Source: Seriola aureovittata | Lineage: Eukaryota > Chordata > Actinopteri > Carangiformes > Carangidae | DNA: 64,000 bases | NCBI RefSeq assembly: GCF_021018895.1 | Contig: NC_079387.1 | Location: forward strand, 8,822,083 to 8,886,082 | Reading direction: 5' to 3' | Shown: positions 11,030 to 24,800 of the stretch, one piece after another | How the letters are laid out: every line of letters starts with the position of its first letter | Position numbering within the stretch: position 1 is the first letter of the stretch | Program-made: the position numbers and the translations under genes | Notes under the pieces: model-generated | Database searches by the model: none | The model's input: only the letters and a program-made list of their open reading frames with translations | What the model was told of the DNA's origin: nothing

Positions 11030-11090
11030 TCACTCAAAACGCTCATAGTTCCTGGTCTGTCGGACCCGTGGGACCATGTCCAGCAGCAGC
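11030..11090 (-). CDS. tmem163: TMEM163 last coding exon
   Basis: Short terminal exon: completes Lys, then LLLDMVPRVRQTRNYERFE and TGA at 11030-11032. Human ends LLIDMVPRVRQTRHYEMFE. The acceptor has a strong pyrimidine tract ending CCGCAG. Too short for ordinary ORF searches. Confidence 0.93.
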
Positions 11091-14000
11091 CTGCGGAGGA
11101 AGACGGGGGAAAGCTCTGACTTACTGAGACCCTGAAGGCATTAATTCATTTTGAGATTTCAGCTGTTCCTCAAGGCAAAAAAAAAAAAATATCAGTTCAT
11201 CAGCAGTGAAAATTGCAAATTTAAGACGAAAATTAAAAACATGCTCCTGAGAGGAAACGTTAAGATTTTACTTTTAAATCTATTGTACAACCTTTATTTC
11301 TGTCTGGGGAAACATTATCTCCAGCGTAGTTTCGTTAACACATGCCAGACATTTAAATACCACATTCAAATGATGTTTCATGCCCCTCAGGTCCTGTGTT
11401 ATTGTGATTTAGGTGAATGGTATAAATGATTTTCTTATTATTCCAAACCCAGAGGGTGCAGTGAATCACAATTATCAGCTTTTAGTACAACATTCAAAAT
11501 AAAATACAGAAATGAATGTAACATGCTCAGTGTGTGTATACAAGGTTAGGGTGAGCCTTAACACAAACAGATGGTTTTGTATGACAGAATCAAAAGCTTC
11601 AACTTTACAACATTGTTTTTCTATCAATGGAATTGACGACTTTATTAATTACAAATGAGGCTGCTGCAGCTGTCCCGTGTCTAACTGCACAATAACCTCC
11701 ACTAGGAACTTACTTGACTCCATAGGCGAGGATGATGAGGCCTATGAGGACACCTATTGTCCCGTCCAGGTACCACACCTTGGGTTCATGCTTGAACACT
11801 TCGGCACTGATGAGGATGGAGAACCCCATGACCCCCCCCACCAGAGAGTTAAATCCTGGAAGGAGAAAAACAAACACTTCATGTAATTTTTTTTGAGAAA
11901 AAATCTTATACAAAGTCAGCTGAGGAAGGTTTTGAAGGCTCAGTGTCGGGCGTCCCTCACGCACACGCTAAGAGTCCAGTGGACATGTGATATTGACTGC
12001 TGTGGTATACAGCCGTTTACGAAGCGTCTAGTGGGATAACAGATTCCTGACGTGCCTGTGATGTCTGTCAGCCATGGAGAGGTCATCCTGTTAAACCAAA
12101 ATACAACTGACCACGCCCCCCGTTTAGCTGATGACGACCAGGATCTGTCGTCACACGGCAGGAATGCAAGCGTGAGTGAGACGTGAGTGAGTTTGTGCTG
12201 TCATGCTAATAATTTGTGACAGAGGAAGTCACGCTTTAATGCAGATAACAGAAAAAAACTATACAACTCTATGGTTAGCTTATGGTCTTGATCTGGAGGT
12301 TTGACCGTGTGTGCACACCCACCATCAGTGATCAGGGCTCGGCTTGTGAGCACCTTCCCAAGCATGAACTTGATCACAGCCAGGATGATACACACCAAGC
12401 CGCTGACGATGGACACGCTGAAGAGGAAGTCGTCCTGAGAGAGACAAAAGAAAAATGGACAGAGATAGTGAGAGTCATGGTTTTGTTACTTCACCGGCGT
12501 CCCTCAGGGTTCAATTCGAGGTCCTCACTCAAAGTACATCACGGGTTCATAGACACAACTTTGAGACTCAACAGTTACTGTGTTGGCAGTATTTATGGTA
12601 AAGACGGTAATAAACAGTAAAACTGAACTGTAGCTTTTATAGTTTCAGTTTGATTTATTAAATAAAATCTCTCTAAACAGCTTCATCTAACTCTGCAGTT
12701 GTCAGCTCCAGATAAGAGAAGATAAGATAAGAAGATAAAAAACATAATATGATTAAAAAGGTAGACAGACACATCTAGGTCACCTTCGATTTTAACTATG
12801 AGCTCACAGCAGCTGCAAGGTGTTTAAGGACTTTTTTGCCCTGGGTTTTTACCTCTCAGGCTAATTCCAGGCTGCCCTCAAGATATCATAATTTAAGAAA
12901 TATAATGCAGTATAGAACAATACTCTTAGTGATGCAATGGATATATTTCTATCCTAAGTTTTTATTAATGAAACTAACCGGTGAGCAGCAATTTCATCAT
13001 CATGTTAAGTTTTTGTTTGTATCAGTCAGTTGTGTTGTGTGACCAACATTTCCTTGCATCCCCTCTGAAACCAAACCTACACCCTTTGTATCAGTTATTA
13101 CCCCAGCTAATTAAACTGCATGTTCATTGCCATCTTCAGATTCTCCATAGTTGCTGACAATGCCACAGGGACTTCTCCAGACAGCTGGTCCACACTGCCC
13201 GACCACAGCAGGCTCCTCCTCTACAGCTCATTGCGCCTCCATACAACCCCTCTACCTCCTCCTCGATGAAGTTTCTCTGCTTCCTATCATCAATCATATC
13301 TCCACATGTCCATTTCACCTCCCCTGTGCATCATTCAGGACAATTAGGCTCCAACAAATGTTTTCCAACTTCATTTGCTTTCTCCTCTGCAATTCTGGGG
13401 TTGCATACGCTCCGCCTCTACGGTTTTTAAAGAATTTGAACATTAATATTGTTGCACCTATTGTGAGTCTGAAGGGAAACAGTTCCAGTTAAATCCCTGA
13501 AATGAAAATGCACAAAGGCTGGGCGGACGAGAGAAGAGAAAGGGAGCTGCAGAGCACTCAGTGCCTCTGCGGCGGCATTAATATTGCACTATGGCCTTGG
13601 AGCCATGAAAAGCTAATTTGGCGAACTCGCACACATCAAAGAGGAGATGGAGAGAAAAACCTCAGCGCGCTGCACAGACCTGAGTCAGTGCTGTGACTCA
13701 GGTCTGTGAAAATAAAATCTAAAATAATATTGAACACATTCTTCAGCAACAGAGGCGAAGGTTTCATTAGAGTCAAGACGGATCTGTTCATAATTTGCCA
13801 TGGCTTTAAATTGTTCAGTTAGCTGGTTTAAATCATTAACCATTCAGTGAGGAGATATTAACGGATGCTGGAGTGGTCACGTTTGTTTGTTTGTTTTCGC
13901 AGCAGGTCGTGTACAAACGTTTTCCACACGGCCAGTAGAATATAAATTATAGTCGACGACCAGCCGGGAGTCATGGGAGAGTGGAGTGCGTGGGAAAGCT

Positions 14001-15275
14001 CACCGGATCATGTGACATAGTCAGATACACAAACACTTTATAGAAGGAATTAAAGATGAGCGAATGTACTTGAGTAAGAAAAACATATAGTTATACTAAC
14101 GTTCTTCTATGTGTATGTGTGTGTGTGTGTGTGTTTTGATTTACTAAATATTTCCTGCAGTCTGTTATCATGGGGAATCCCCTCAGTGACCTGCTGATCA
14201 AGATTCACAGTGGGTGGGCTGACATTTTGGCCCATGGGAGAGGGAAATGCACACACACACACCCACACAGACAAACAAACCCTGCCCAGACTGTGAACAC
14301 TGTGCTTGACATTTACATTTGACAACCAGATCCCTGTGCAGAATATGAAGATGGTACAAAACTGTTCTGCTTCTCAGTCGCGGAGAAGTTGTGAAGTAAA
14401 TGAATCATCATCTACAATTACCTGGACGTGAAGGTGTCAGACTGGGGCAGAGGGAGCAGGGGGGGAAATTAATTTTTCGATGGGTTTCTGTTCATTCGTA
14501 GGTAATAATGGATAAAAGTGAAATTGCACTGGTGTTATCTGCTGCAAATGTTCAGGTCAAGTGCATTTAAAAAAGACATTTTGCCAAATACGGTTATTCC
14601 CATCGAGAGTTGAATGAGATCAAACATAACACCACGGTCAGCAGTCGGTTAGCTTAGCTTAGCGTAGCAGGGGGAAGCAGCTAGCTTAGCTCTGTCAGAC
14701 GGTGAATAAAAACCCAAACAAACAAAAACAAATCCACCTACTTGCAGCTCTGAGGCGTAGTTTCAACTCGTGACTCATTTTTACATGTTGAATTATGCAT
14801 GGAACAACATCATCGGTCATTAAGGAGGTGAAGTTCGTCTCGCCTTCTGTTTGATGATCATGTATCTTAAGGGGTTTCCCAGGGTCCTTTGAGTGGCTTT
14901 CAGAAGCCCAGGGGTTGTGAGGTTTTTTCTCACTGTCGCCCTTCAAATTAAATTAAAGTCTGAAAAACTCTGCTGGGAGTTAAAAGGTTTTCACAAACCA
15001 ATTGTTGAAACGCCTGTATGAATAATAAAGCCTCGTTTGGGATGTAAACTGACATTAATTGGGCTTAGAGGATTAGCAGAGCAGGAACAGTCAGGTGTCG
15101 AAAACCAAACATCCTCCTCTCTGACTCTCCCCTCCCTCTCTGTCCCACCACTGCATACCTAAGCAGCTGCTTACCTTATTAACATTTCATAGCAAGCAGG
15201 AAGCGAGGGAGGCGCTGGGGACACACCTTACTTCCAGCATTGGCCGACTGAGGAGGGATGTGAGGCAAACACAAG

Positions 15276-15313
<38 letters not shown>

Positions 15314-18300
15314 TATATCCAACTGTGATGCACCAGAAAGCAGACTGTGTGCCAGAGGAGCAGCAGGTCGACTCAGAGCAACACAATCTGTCTGCCTTTG
15401 TTTACGCCTTGGTGCTCGCTGCCTGTCAGGCCCCGTCTCTTTGCCTCGCTGCAGCCACAGATGAATAGATGGAAAACACGGCCGGGGCCAATAAATCAAT
15501 AAAGGATCTGAAAACGAATTGAATTTTGAGCCTGAGTGAGTTACAAAAGCGAATCGAAAGCAGGGGAAATGTGCGTTTCTCAACATGGTACAGTCTACCC
15601 AGCTATGTAGATGAGTTTAGGTTGAGTCTTGCTTTTTAGTTGACACTGCGTGGTCTTAGCCTTGTTGCCGCTGCAGGATGAAGAATGTCATAAATCTCAG
15701 GTGTGAAGACTCGGGAGCTTTCACACTCCCTGAAATAGATTCATCACCCGGTTGCTTGGCAATATTCATCTTCCATAGAAACGCGGATCTCAAGGATCTG
15801 AGCGTGATGGTGAGCGGTTGTGAGTATTAATCTCATTTGACCTTATTACTTTTCAGGACCAACACACAGAGGAGAGACTGAAAAGCTCGTGGTGAAATTA
15901 TTCTTCACCAGCTTCAATTGTCTTTCAACAACTCAACTCAACATCAGATCAGGTTTGTGTGACTCTGCGTGACCTGCACGACCCCACAGCATCCAACCCA
16001 AGTCATTCATAGCGTACATATAGATGTGCAGAAGCTTCCCTCCTGCAGCTTCATCATGAAGTTAAGTTAAAACCAAATCATCTAGACTTGACTTTTAGAT
16101 TTCTTTTTGCTTGGAGACTTGGTGCCGAAACTTTCCATCTGTTCAGTAACAGCTCTGCGGGCTCGCAGCCCTCTCCTCCTTATTGCTTGGCTGCAGCCAG
16201 GCCTGAACCGCCAACCCTCCAGTGACCAGCACCATGTGACGGCCAGAGCTGAAAATATGCCGTCTTATCAGATCTACTGCCAGTTCAAAATGGCAAGACG
16301 GGGGGTGGGGGTGGGGGTGGGGGGGGTGAATCAGCAAACGTCACATCTTCAGCTTCAACTGCAATAGCTGTCTGCGTGTAGTTTGTCTTGGATGCTAAGA
16401 CGTACACTGAGATTTTGAGGAGATAATTTTAGATACAGGCACCAAGTCAGCAGCTTTTTTTAGGCTCTAAGTGAAATCCCGGTCTCTGGCAGACTGGAGG
16501 TATTACAGACGAGCTGGACAAAACGGCCGTTACTATCTGGCCAAGCTTTAAAAAACAGACACAAATGCCAACTGAAAAAATCAGATTATGCCCCAAATTT
16601 TGGCTTCGACTCTGCGGCCTGAGGTCAGGGAGATGGACAAAACTGATAAGTGACTGTTCGGCTGACAGCTGACTTAATATTAATGTGTTTAGGGTTTTTT
16701 TTTTTCCTCCTGAGTGTTAAATGGATAACATAATCTGTCCCATATGGTGGATGCTTTAATCCAAATCTCTTCCATCTCCAATTTGAATCCACGTTTGACC
16801 CCCGCACCACAGTCAGAGCCATTTTCTGCTCGCTGACACATACTGTTTAACGTCAGGCAGGGAAATAACATGTGGTAGTAAACTCTCATCTAGTCGTATC
16901 CAGTGTTTTACTGTGTAATAAGTACATATCAACTCAAACATGCTCTGTGGTGGCGTCTATTAATGTGGGTTATGGTGTTTGAAGTCAATAAATTCTTACC
17001 ACTTCAGGTAGCAGCTTGGTGGCCAGGTCGTGGATGGCCTTACCCAGAATGCACAAGGAGGACAGGATGAAAATCACACCCAGGATAATGCAGGCTCTGC
17101 AGAGGGAAAGAAAAAGAAGACAGCTGCGGTGAGTTCATCAGGATCCACACAATCACAGTGCCATGAAAACAATCTCCCTAAGGCAAAAGTTTCTTCTTCT
17201 TCTTCTTTTAGGTTTTATTCTTCATTCCTCACACAATTTGAAATTGAACAAATCCTGATGCAACTCTCGACCTCGACACCGAAAAACACGGATCAATAGC
17301 GAAAAAGTGGTGAAAGCGGTGCACAGCTGCTACCTGCAGGGCTGAAGCCGGGGGATGTACAGACGTAGTTCAGGAGGTCATGAACAGCAAATTCCCCCGG
17401 CACAATCCGAACCACATCAGGAACGTTCAAGTAGCTACCAACAAAAACTCATCTGTTGTTACTAGAGCTCCAGAGAGAAGCCTGAGAGAGGAGATGTAAA
17501 ACTACATTGAGATTTTTGGTTCTTTAATCACAAATATATCTTATTTAAAAGATGGGAAAAGAGGAAATTGTGGCACATTTAAAACCCCTTTTCAGAGGTG
17601 CATTACCTGCCCTGATCAATCACTTTAATTCAGTCCAGAGGAGCATGTATTCGGGTAAAATTTCTCCCCCTCCCCAGTAATAATGACATCAAAAATCAGT
17701 GACTGTTTCTCAGGGAACCCTATCCTCTCATTTAAATCCAGTCTGGAGCAAAGTCTTTGTAATTTAAAGTGGATATCTGAGTTTTGTTGCCACGGGAGAA
17801 GCCGCTCGTTCTCGTACTGTTTTAACTGTTTTATCAGCTCGGTGTGAAAATGTGATGTTTTGTGTTAAAAATAGATCAAGTCAAAAACAAAGACGATCAA
17901 TAAAAAGCTCATCGAATGGGCTGTAGTGAGGTCAGCTGAAGGTATTCTCTTATGGGCCTGTACTAATTTACATTTATGGCAAATTGGCCCCAGTGAAACG
18001 ATGCTCCATACAGATTTATTCATGGGGCAGCAGATGTCCTTTAAAACACCTTTACCCAATTAACAAAGTCTGCAGGGAGGCACCGAACGACTGGAGCATA
18101 TGCCCCGGTCATGCATGACTACCAGAGCGTGTGTGTTCAGGTCTGAAGGCTGCTCTCCAGCCACGCTCTGCATCCTTGGGTTATGACCACCGGATGAGGT
18201 AACCAAGGCAACACCCAACACGACATTGGGAAGTCCACAGCAGGACAACACACACACACACACACACACACGCACCGCACTAACAGGCCCCCTGCTGTTT

Positions 18301-18762
18301 CGTGCACACATGTAAAAATTGCACCACATCTCTGCACTGCTGTTTTCTCCACAACAATAACAATAACAACAACAGCAACAACGGAACAGCAGAAACATCT
18401 TTTTTTTTGAAGGTTTTCAGCTTCTGTTTAAACACATCCATCATATCACGGGAGGATGACATCACTTTTTAAAAAAAAATCAAGCTGCACAGCGGCGTCT
18501 CTTTCTAACTCTGCAAACAGTGACGTGAATCAAAGTGTTTTTGTTTTGAAAAGCTCCACGACTCCGTGAAGGGACTGAACTGCCTAATTCGTCTTGTTTT
18601 GACATCCCGGGCTTGTTACCTTGGTAACCGGTCCGTACCTGGGCATGATTATTCAGCCACATATCCTCTATCAAACGCAGACAAATAAAGAATTAAGAAT
18701 AATATTGACTCTGGTTGTGCATTAGTCGGTTTCTCGCTCACAATGGCACAATGCTACAGTTA

Positions 18763-18818
<56 letters not shown>

Positions 18819-21800
18819 ATGCACATGTGCAGCATGTGTTTAAGTAGACTACATGTCTGCTTGTAAACTTGTGCATCGATCTGTGTGGGTGTTTTAGATG
18901 CTTGCAGGATGCAGGTGATTCTCGCTTTTCTGTCCGTCTCAGAACATTTATGCCTAAATATATCCGTGTGTTTAGAGTTATATATTTGTTTCTGTGAGTG
19001 TGTTTGTGTGTGTGTGTGTGTGTGAGACCCAGGAGGAAGCCCGGCCTCTTGGTGAAACCAATTACTGGCTGAGCAGCTTCCTGAACTTGGTCCAAATTCT
19101 CCAATTAGCTGCTGAAGTGACAAAATGAAAACTGCTGTCAAGTGGATCAGTGTTAAGATTTAATGTGCCATGAACGTATCAACAACACAGCTAATGTTGT
19201 TTTAAGTTTACTCGTATGAAGAAAATGCTGCTAACTGGTGTGTTGTACCGTTTGCAGCATGTCAGATATTTGCACCGACTTTTGAATGAATGTCTCTTTC
19301 CGCATGTGTTACCGTCTCGTCTCCAGAGGACGTGATCTCATCTGGCGTCTCTGCAGCAATTAGCAGTCGCTCCTCTGAGACCACGACACGTCTCCACTCC
19401 CGAATGTGTGAGTATGAATCTACCAGATGCTCCGACAGTAAGGGCAAAAACGCTGAGAATTTCCATTCATCTGATTCAGTCGGAAACAGATGTTTTATGT
19501 TTGGTACTATTTCAGTGTTTTTTTTTTTTTTTTAGATCAACTAGTTACTGTTGTTTGAGGAATTTCAGTTGTTTCCTCTTGTCTTCATACAACTCAGCAG
19601 AAAGTGAAGATTTACAGTCAGTCTTCTTCTCTTTCTTTCTTTCAGTCGCCACCTGACCTCCACACACGCACACACACACACACACACACATTATTTTCAG
19701 CCAGGTAGAGATAAGATGTGAGGCGCTCGTTTGTGATCGGTCCCAGTGAGCCGAGGCTGACAGAGCTGAGGAGACCTGCCGTTTGACACACTCCTTTATA
19801 GCACAAAGCAGACACCACACACACACACACACACACACGCACACACACACACACACACACACATTAGACACTGTGGACACACTGAAAAGGGTTTCATCTC
19901 TCCTCACAATGTGGCAGGACAGAACAAAGGCTCAAACAAACGCAGGGTGTCTGCTGGTAGTTTACAGATATAATTTTAAGCCTGAACACTGATTTAGAAC
20001 TATACCAAAAATACAAATAGTCAGTTTAAAGTTTCTTTTTAAGATCTGCTTGATTTTGTCAAAACTCTCATCACTTCCTGCAGATGAATCATTTCAAATG
20101 CAGTCAGTTTGACAGTTGACAGTTAAATGCAGATGATTTTTCCAGGGAATTACCTGCACAACGCTGCAGGTGTCACCGTATTTGTGCAAGCCATCATATC
20201 ATTATGTATTTATATGATCATATTGTTATTATTTTACTGGTTTCAATGCGTCAAACTTATGATTTCAAACTTTTTTAGGCATTTTAAGCACTTGTGGACT
20301 CTTGAAACTAAAAGTTTACATGTTGATTTTAACGTAGGTCTGAGTGGATCTGGTTTATGTGATTGTACTTACATGTATTCACGGTGTGCGGAGTGAACGG
20401 CCGCGGCGTTGCTGTACCGCCACAGTACAATGACAGAGGACAGCACATCCAGCGTGGCATCAAACTACAGAGTGGAAAAACAAACAAACAAAAAAAAGAA
20501 AAGAAAAAAAGACATTTGACTTTCTCTTCCCTGCAGCACACAGCGTTGGCCACACGGCTTTAGTGAAGTGGAGGCTTTACACGTGACTTACAGCAAATCC
20601 GAAAGCTGAAGCGCTGTGACGCATGATGGAAACAGCTGGGGAGAGAACAGAGAGAGAAAGAATGAATGAGACGTGACTTTAGATCAAACAAGTAACAACA
20701 GATGCAACATGTTTGTGACATAGTTTGACCAGTTTTCTTCACAACACATCCACAGAAGAAGAAAAGATTCCTCGTCTTAAATCATTTATTCATATTTATG
20801 GTCACGGAGATGGATTTTATTCTTTGTTCATATATATGAAAGTGAGAATAAATTCTAGTGCCTGTCTCTGGGGGATTATTCTGTATCTGTTACACACACA
20901 CACACACACACACACTCTCTCTACTCAATCATATGCCTTAATGTGCGCACAGCAGATGTGCTATATCCTCATAAGTGGACATGAAAACACCGGGATGACC
21001 TGACGGCAGGTTGAAGATTACACCGTCTGAGCAACATGGAGAAATGAAAAGTGTCAGTCGTCTAAACTCCACAGACACTGACTGGCTCCTCTCCTGTTTC
21101 ACTGCAGTGATAGCTGATTATCATTTATGTGCAGCGGTGAGAGAGGGGAGTTGTAGGTGTGTTGTTGAAAAACAAACCACCGTGCGCAATCATCCACTCA
21201 CACCTGCAATGAGGAGAGGAGGAAGAAGAGACAAAGGAGAGAAAGATGCAGAGAGATAAAGGGGAGGAATCCTCTCCTCTCCTCCCAGGTTTATTTTTAG
21301 CTTGACTCACTGGGGGCAGCAACTTGCCTCAGCCCTGCAAGCAGAAACAGCACCGTGTGGTATCTTTCACTAGGCCTCTCCTTTATTTCTCACTGTCTAT
21401 CTGCTGCAAAAATAAAACAACTCATTCCTTCCTCATTTTATCCCTGTATCCCCTTCCCTGTATCCCCTTTTCTCTCCTCCTCCTTCTTCCTCATCCTCTC
21501 TCTTCCTCCCTTTATTATTTCATCTCCATTCAGTTGCTCTCTCTCCGAGCTGACGGCACAATCATCCACTCCCCGGCCATCGCCCTGACCAAAATGAAAA
21601 AAAGAAGAAGAAGAGAGAGACGAACGCTGGCTTCGCATTCACACATTGAAAATACTTTAGCACACATGAACAAGCCTTGAATACAAATGAGTGTGATAGC
21701 AGAGATCTGCAGAGATGCAGCATGGAAACAGCGACAACAACTGTTTCTAAAAATGATCCGTCAACAAACAACTTTTGGTCGGGAAATTTAGCAAAAAGTC

Positions 21801-24800
21801 AAACACAGTGTCTGATGACCAGCTTCTCTTTGCTCTAGATTCTGGTGTTTTATTTTGAAAATGAAACAACATGAAAACCCGAAGTCGTTATTTTCTTCTG
21901 AGATCATTGTGTCATATTAAAGGTAAAAAATAATAAAAGGCGACACTTGGTATTTTCTTGAATCATCATCCCCCTGAGCTTTAGCATGTAGCTCAATTTT
22001 TGTTGTGGTTCACACATTAAAGGATTTTAATTAACCCAAATTAAACACACTGTGCATGTGCATATTAAAAAAAAACCGCTTGGTTAACCTGTTCTTTAAA
22101 CATCCAGGGTGGAGATCCTGTGTGTTCCTCAGAACAGACTTATAATCCAGCAAATAGAAGCTGACAGCTGTTCAAATGAAAGAAAACAACAAGGGAGGGG
22201 CTGTGTGGACACCAAAGTGACATGCATCTGCCAGAGTTGACTTAACGAGAGGAAAGCAGCAGCAGCATCCACACGAGCCGTTGCTCTTTTGTTTGCATGT
22301 GAAGGACTAACGTGTTAGTATTAGCATTAAAAACACAGCAAGGTTTTATATTAACTGTGATATATAAATGAGAATGAGTGCAGATTTAATTTTTCTCTGC
22401 AGTTTCCAGTGTGAATTTTACTTTCATGCTATTCCATATTATTTTTTCAGTATTTCAAGACCTAATTTGTGATTGAACTCCCACAGATCTGCCTCTAATG
22501 TCACCCAGAAATGTACATCTGCTGCTCCTCCTCCCCTCCTTCCTCCCCTCCTCCCCTCCTTCCTTCCTTCCTCTCCTCCTAGCTCCTTCATTAAGAGCAG
22601 AGAGAGAAGAAGAAGAAGAAGAAATCGTGTACAAATGAATCTGCGGCGGCTCCACGGTCGTCAAAGCCGAGCCCAGCGACGGCTAATTGGCTCCCAGGAA
22701 AGCTGGATGGGTGTCAGCAGGGACGGAGCTCCACACACACACACACATACAAATACAAACACACACACACACACACACACACATACAGACCCTCACTGTC
22801 ACATCTGACAAGAGAAGCAGTAGAACAGAAGATAAAACACTGTTCAAGGCCTGCTCGTTTATTGGTGGTTTGTGGAGCTGCATTATGCATGTCAGTGAAA
22901 CACTTTGCTGTCAAGGTTGTTTTTTTGATGCCGTTTGACTCACTGTGCTGCTGTAACCAATGCATACGCTTCGTTATTAAAGCAGCAGCGAGGGGCTCCG
23001 TTACATACATTCCCATTCATTCAACTTCAGGTCTTCTCCACTAACTATCACTGTCACTGTTATATTTCCGACTTGGTGCATCAAGCCAAGTCAAGCGTAC
23101 CTAAAGGGAGTAGAGTGACACCTCCCGTGTGTGGAGGGCGTCTTTATGTTTAACTTGAAGCTGCACCTGCCTGCCCAAAACACAATTCACATACACACAC
23201 ACACGCACACACACACACACAGGCTTATATGCTTAAGTTGAAGTAGGTCTTTGTCGTGTTTGAGTAATGCTAATGTTTTACAGGTTGTGTTACCCAGCAG
23301 CCATCACTCTAGTCCTCATGTAGCGCTGACAGGGAACAGCAGCAGGTGGCGGTGACTGGACTGACACCCTGCAGCTCCGCATCCGCCGCAGAATAAAACC
23401 CCAACGCCAACCAGAACGCCTCTCTCCGCCATTTGGTTTCAACGCATGAGTCACGATATCCAACCTGAGTCATCTCTACGTGTTGGTTGAGGTATGTCAT
23501 GCCCCCCCCCCTCCCAAAAAGAATTCCCAGGGTGCACGGCGGTGCTCAGAGCCAAACCTTTTGAGACGGCAAGTAGTACGTTCATAGTGGACTTTTCAAA
23601 GTTAATCATATTCTCTTTATGTATTTTAGATTCAGAGGGCTTAAGATTCCTCAAGGACATTCTCCTCAAGATTTCTGACAACTTGATAAAAGGTTCAAAA
23701 TGCCGATTTATGCTTGATGTAGTGACGCTAACAGGACGCTGAACACTGACTGATCAGTTCCCAAAACACAAATGAGCAGCTCTGCTCTGCTTCTACAGAG
23801 ATTTCACTGCATATAATGTGGCTTTTTTAAACCTCGCCTCTCCTCCTCTACACGACCTGGTTCTTTCATGTATTTCCTCCTTTTTATGATGAGTGTAGCT
23901 TTATTAATAAAATAAGAGATAATAGCTTTTACTTGGACATCACTGTTGTATAAATCAGCTGTCTTTGTCAGCTTGTTATTGGTAATTACAGTGTCTAAAA
24001 TTGCCACTTTCCTCTTTATAATTCAGGTCCTTAATGATGGACAGTGTGTTTTTTCTTTGACACGATGACTGTTTTGTTTTGGTGTGTCTTACTTCATGTC
24101 GTTACCTTACGCAGGAAGCTCAGAGCTGTCAAACATTAAGGAGAGGAGAATGTGACGCTATCATCAGGATTCTCACGCGGCCTTTGCACGTTAAATTATT
24201 CTTATTTACAGCGGGACTCACCGCCTGTGACGTACTTCACATTCAGCACACATCGGCTTGTTTGCATGGAGCCAGTGACAGTTTTACAGGGTTTAAACAA
24301 GAGTTTAAGGAGCGATCACGCAACTGGTGCAGTGGATTGTTTGCTAATAAATGTTCACTTTCATTACAGCGTCTATCAAACAGGAAGAGCAAAGAGAAGG
24401 AGACTCTGCAGTGCAACGATAAGATGATATTGAATCTAATTAAATTAAATTAAATGGGTTTGATGTGAATGTCAATATCAGCTGCAGTAATGTAATTTAA
24501 ACCTTGAGCACTGAGTGATGTTTTCATCACACATAAAAGAGCATAACACTGGTGTTAGCTAACAGTCAATGTAGCATTTATCCACACAGAGCTAAATAAA
24601 GTAATGTTATCATGCTGTCACCATCTATGAATATGATCCTAAACACAATGTGGCTGTATTAAAGTCAACACTTTTCTAAAAATCCAGATAGCATCTTACT
24701 CTCTGATAGTATCTCTACTATCTGACAAACCCAAAGCAGACTGGAGGCAACATGGATGTTGTTTACCACATTCTTTTCACCACAATGCGAAGCAACTGCG

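Larger units (their letters stand above)
11091..16999 (-). other. tmem163: TMEM163 introns 5-7
   Basis: Intronic apart from the exons at 11714-11855 and 12323-12434. Holds a perfect 15-bp hairpin at 13673-13708, a diverged fish interspersed repeat at 14565-14800, an (AT)n run at 15277-15310 and a G-rich stretch at 16298-16326. No further exon seen. Confidence 0.7.
17097..20372 (-). other. tmem163: TMEM163 intron 4
   Basis: About 3.3 kb of non-coding sequence with CA/GT microsatellites at 18244-18270, 18764-18818, 19004-19024, 19662-19690 and 19816-19862. No exon or RNA gene recognised. Confidence 0.75.
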
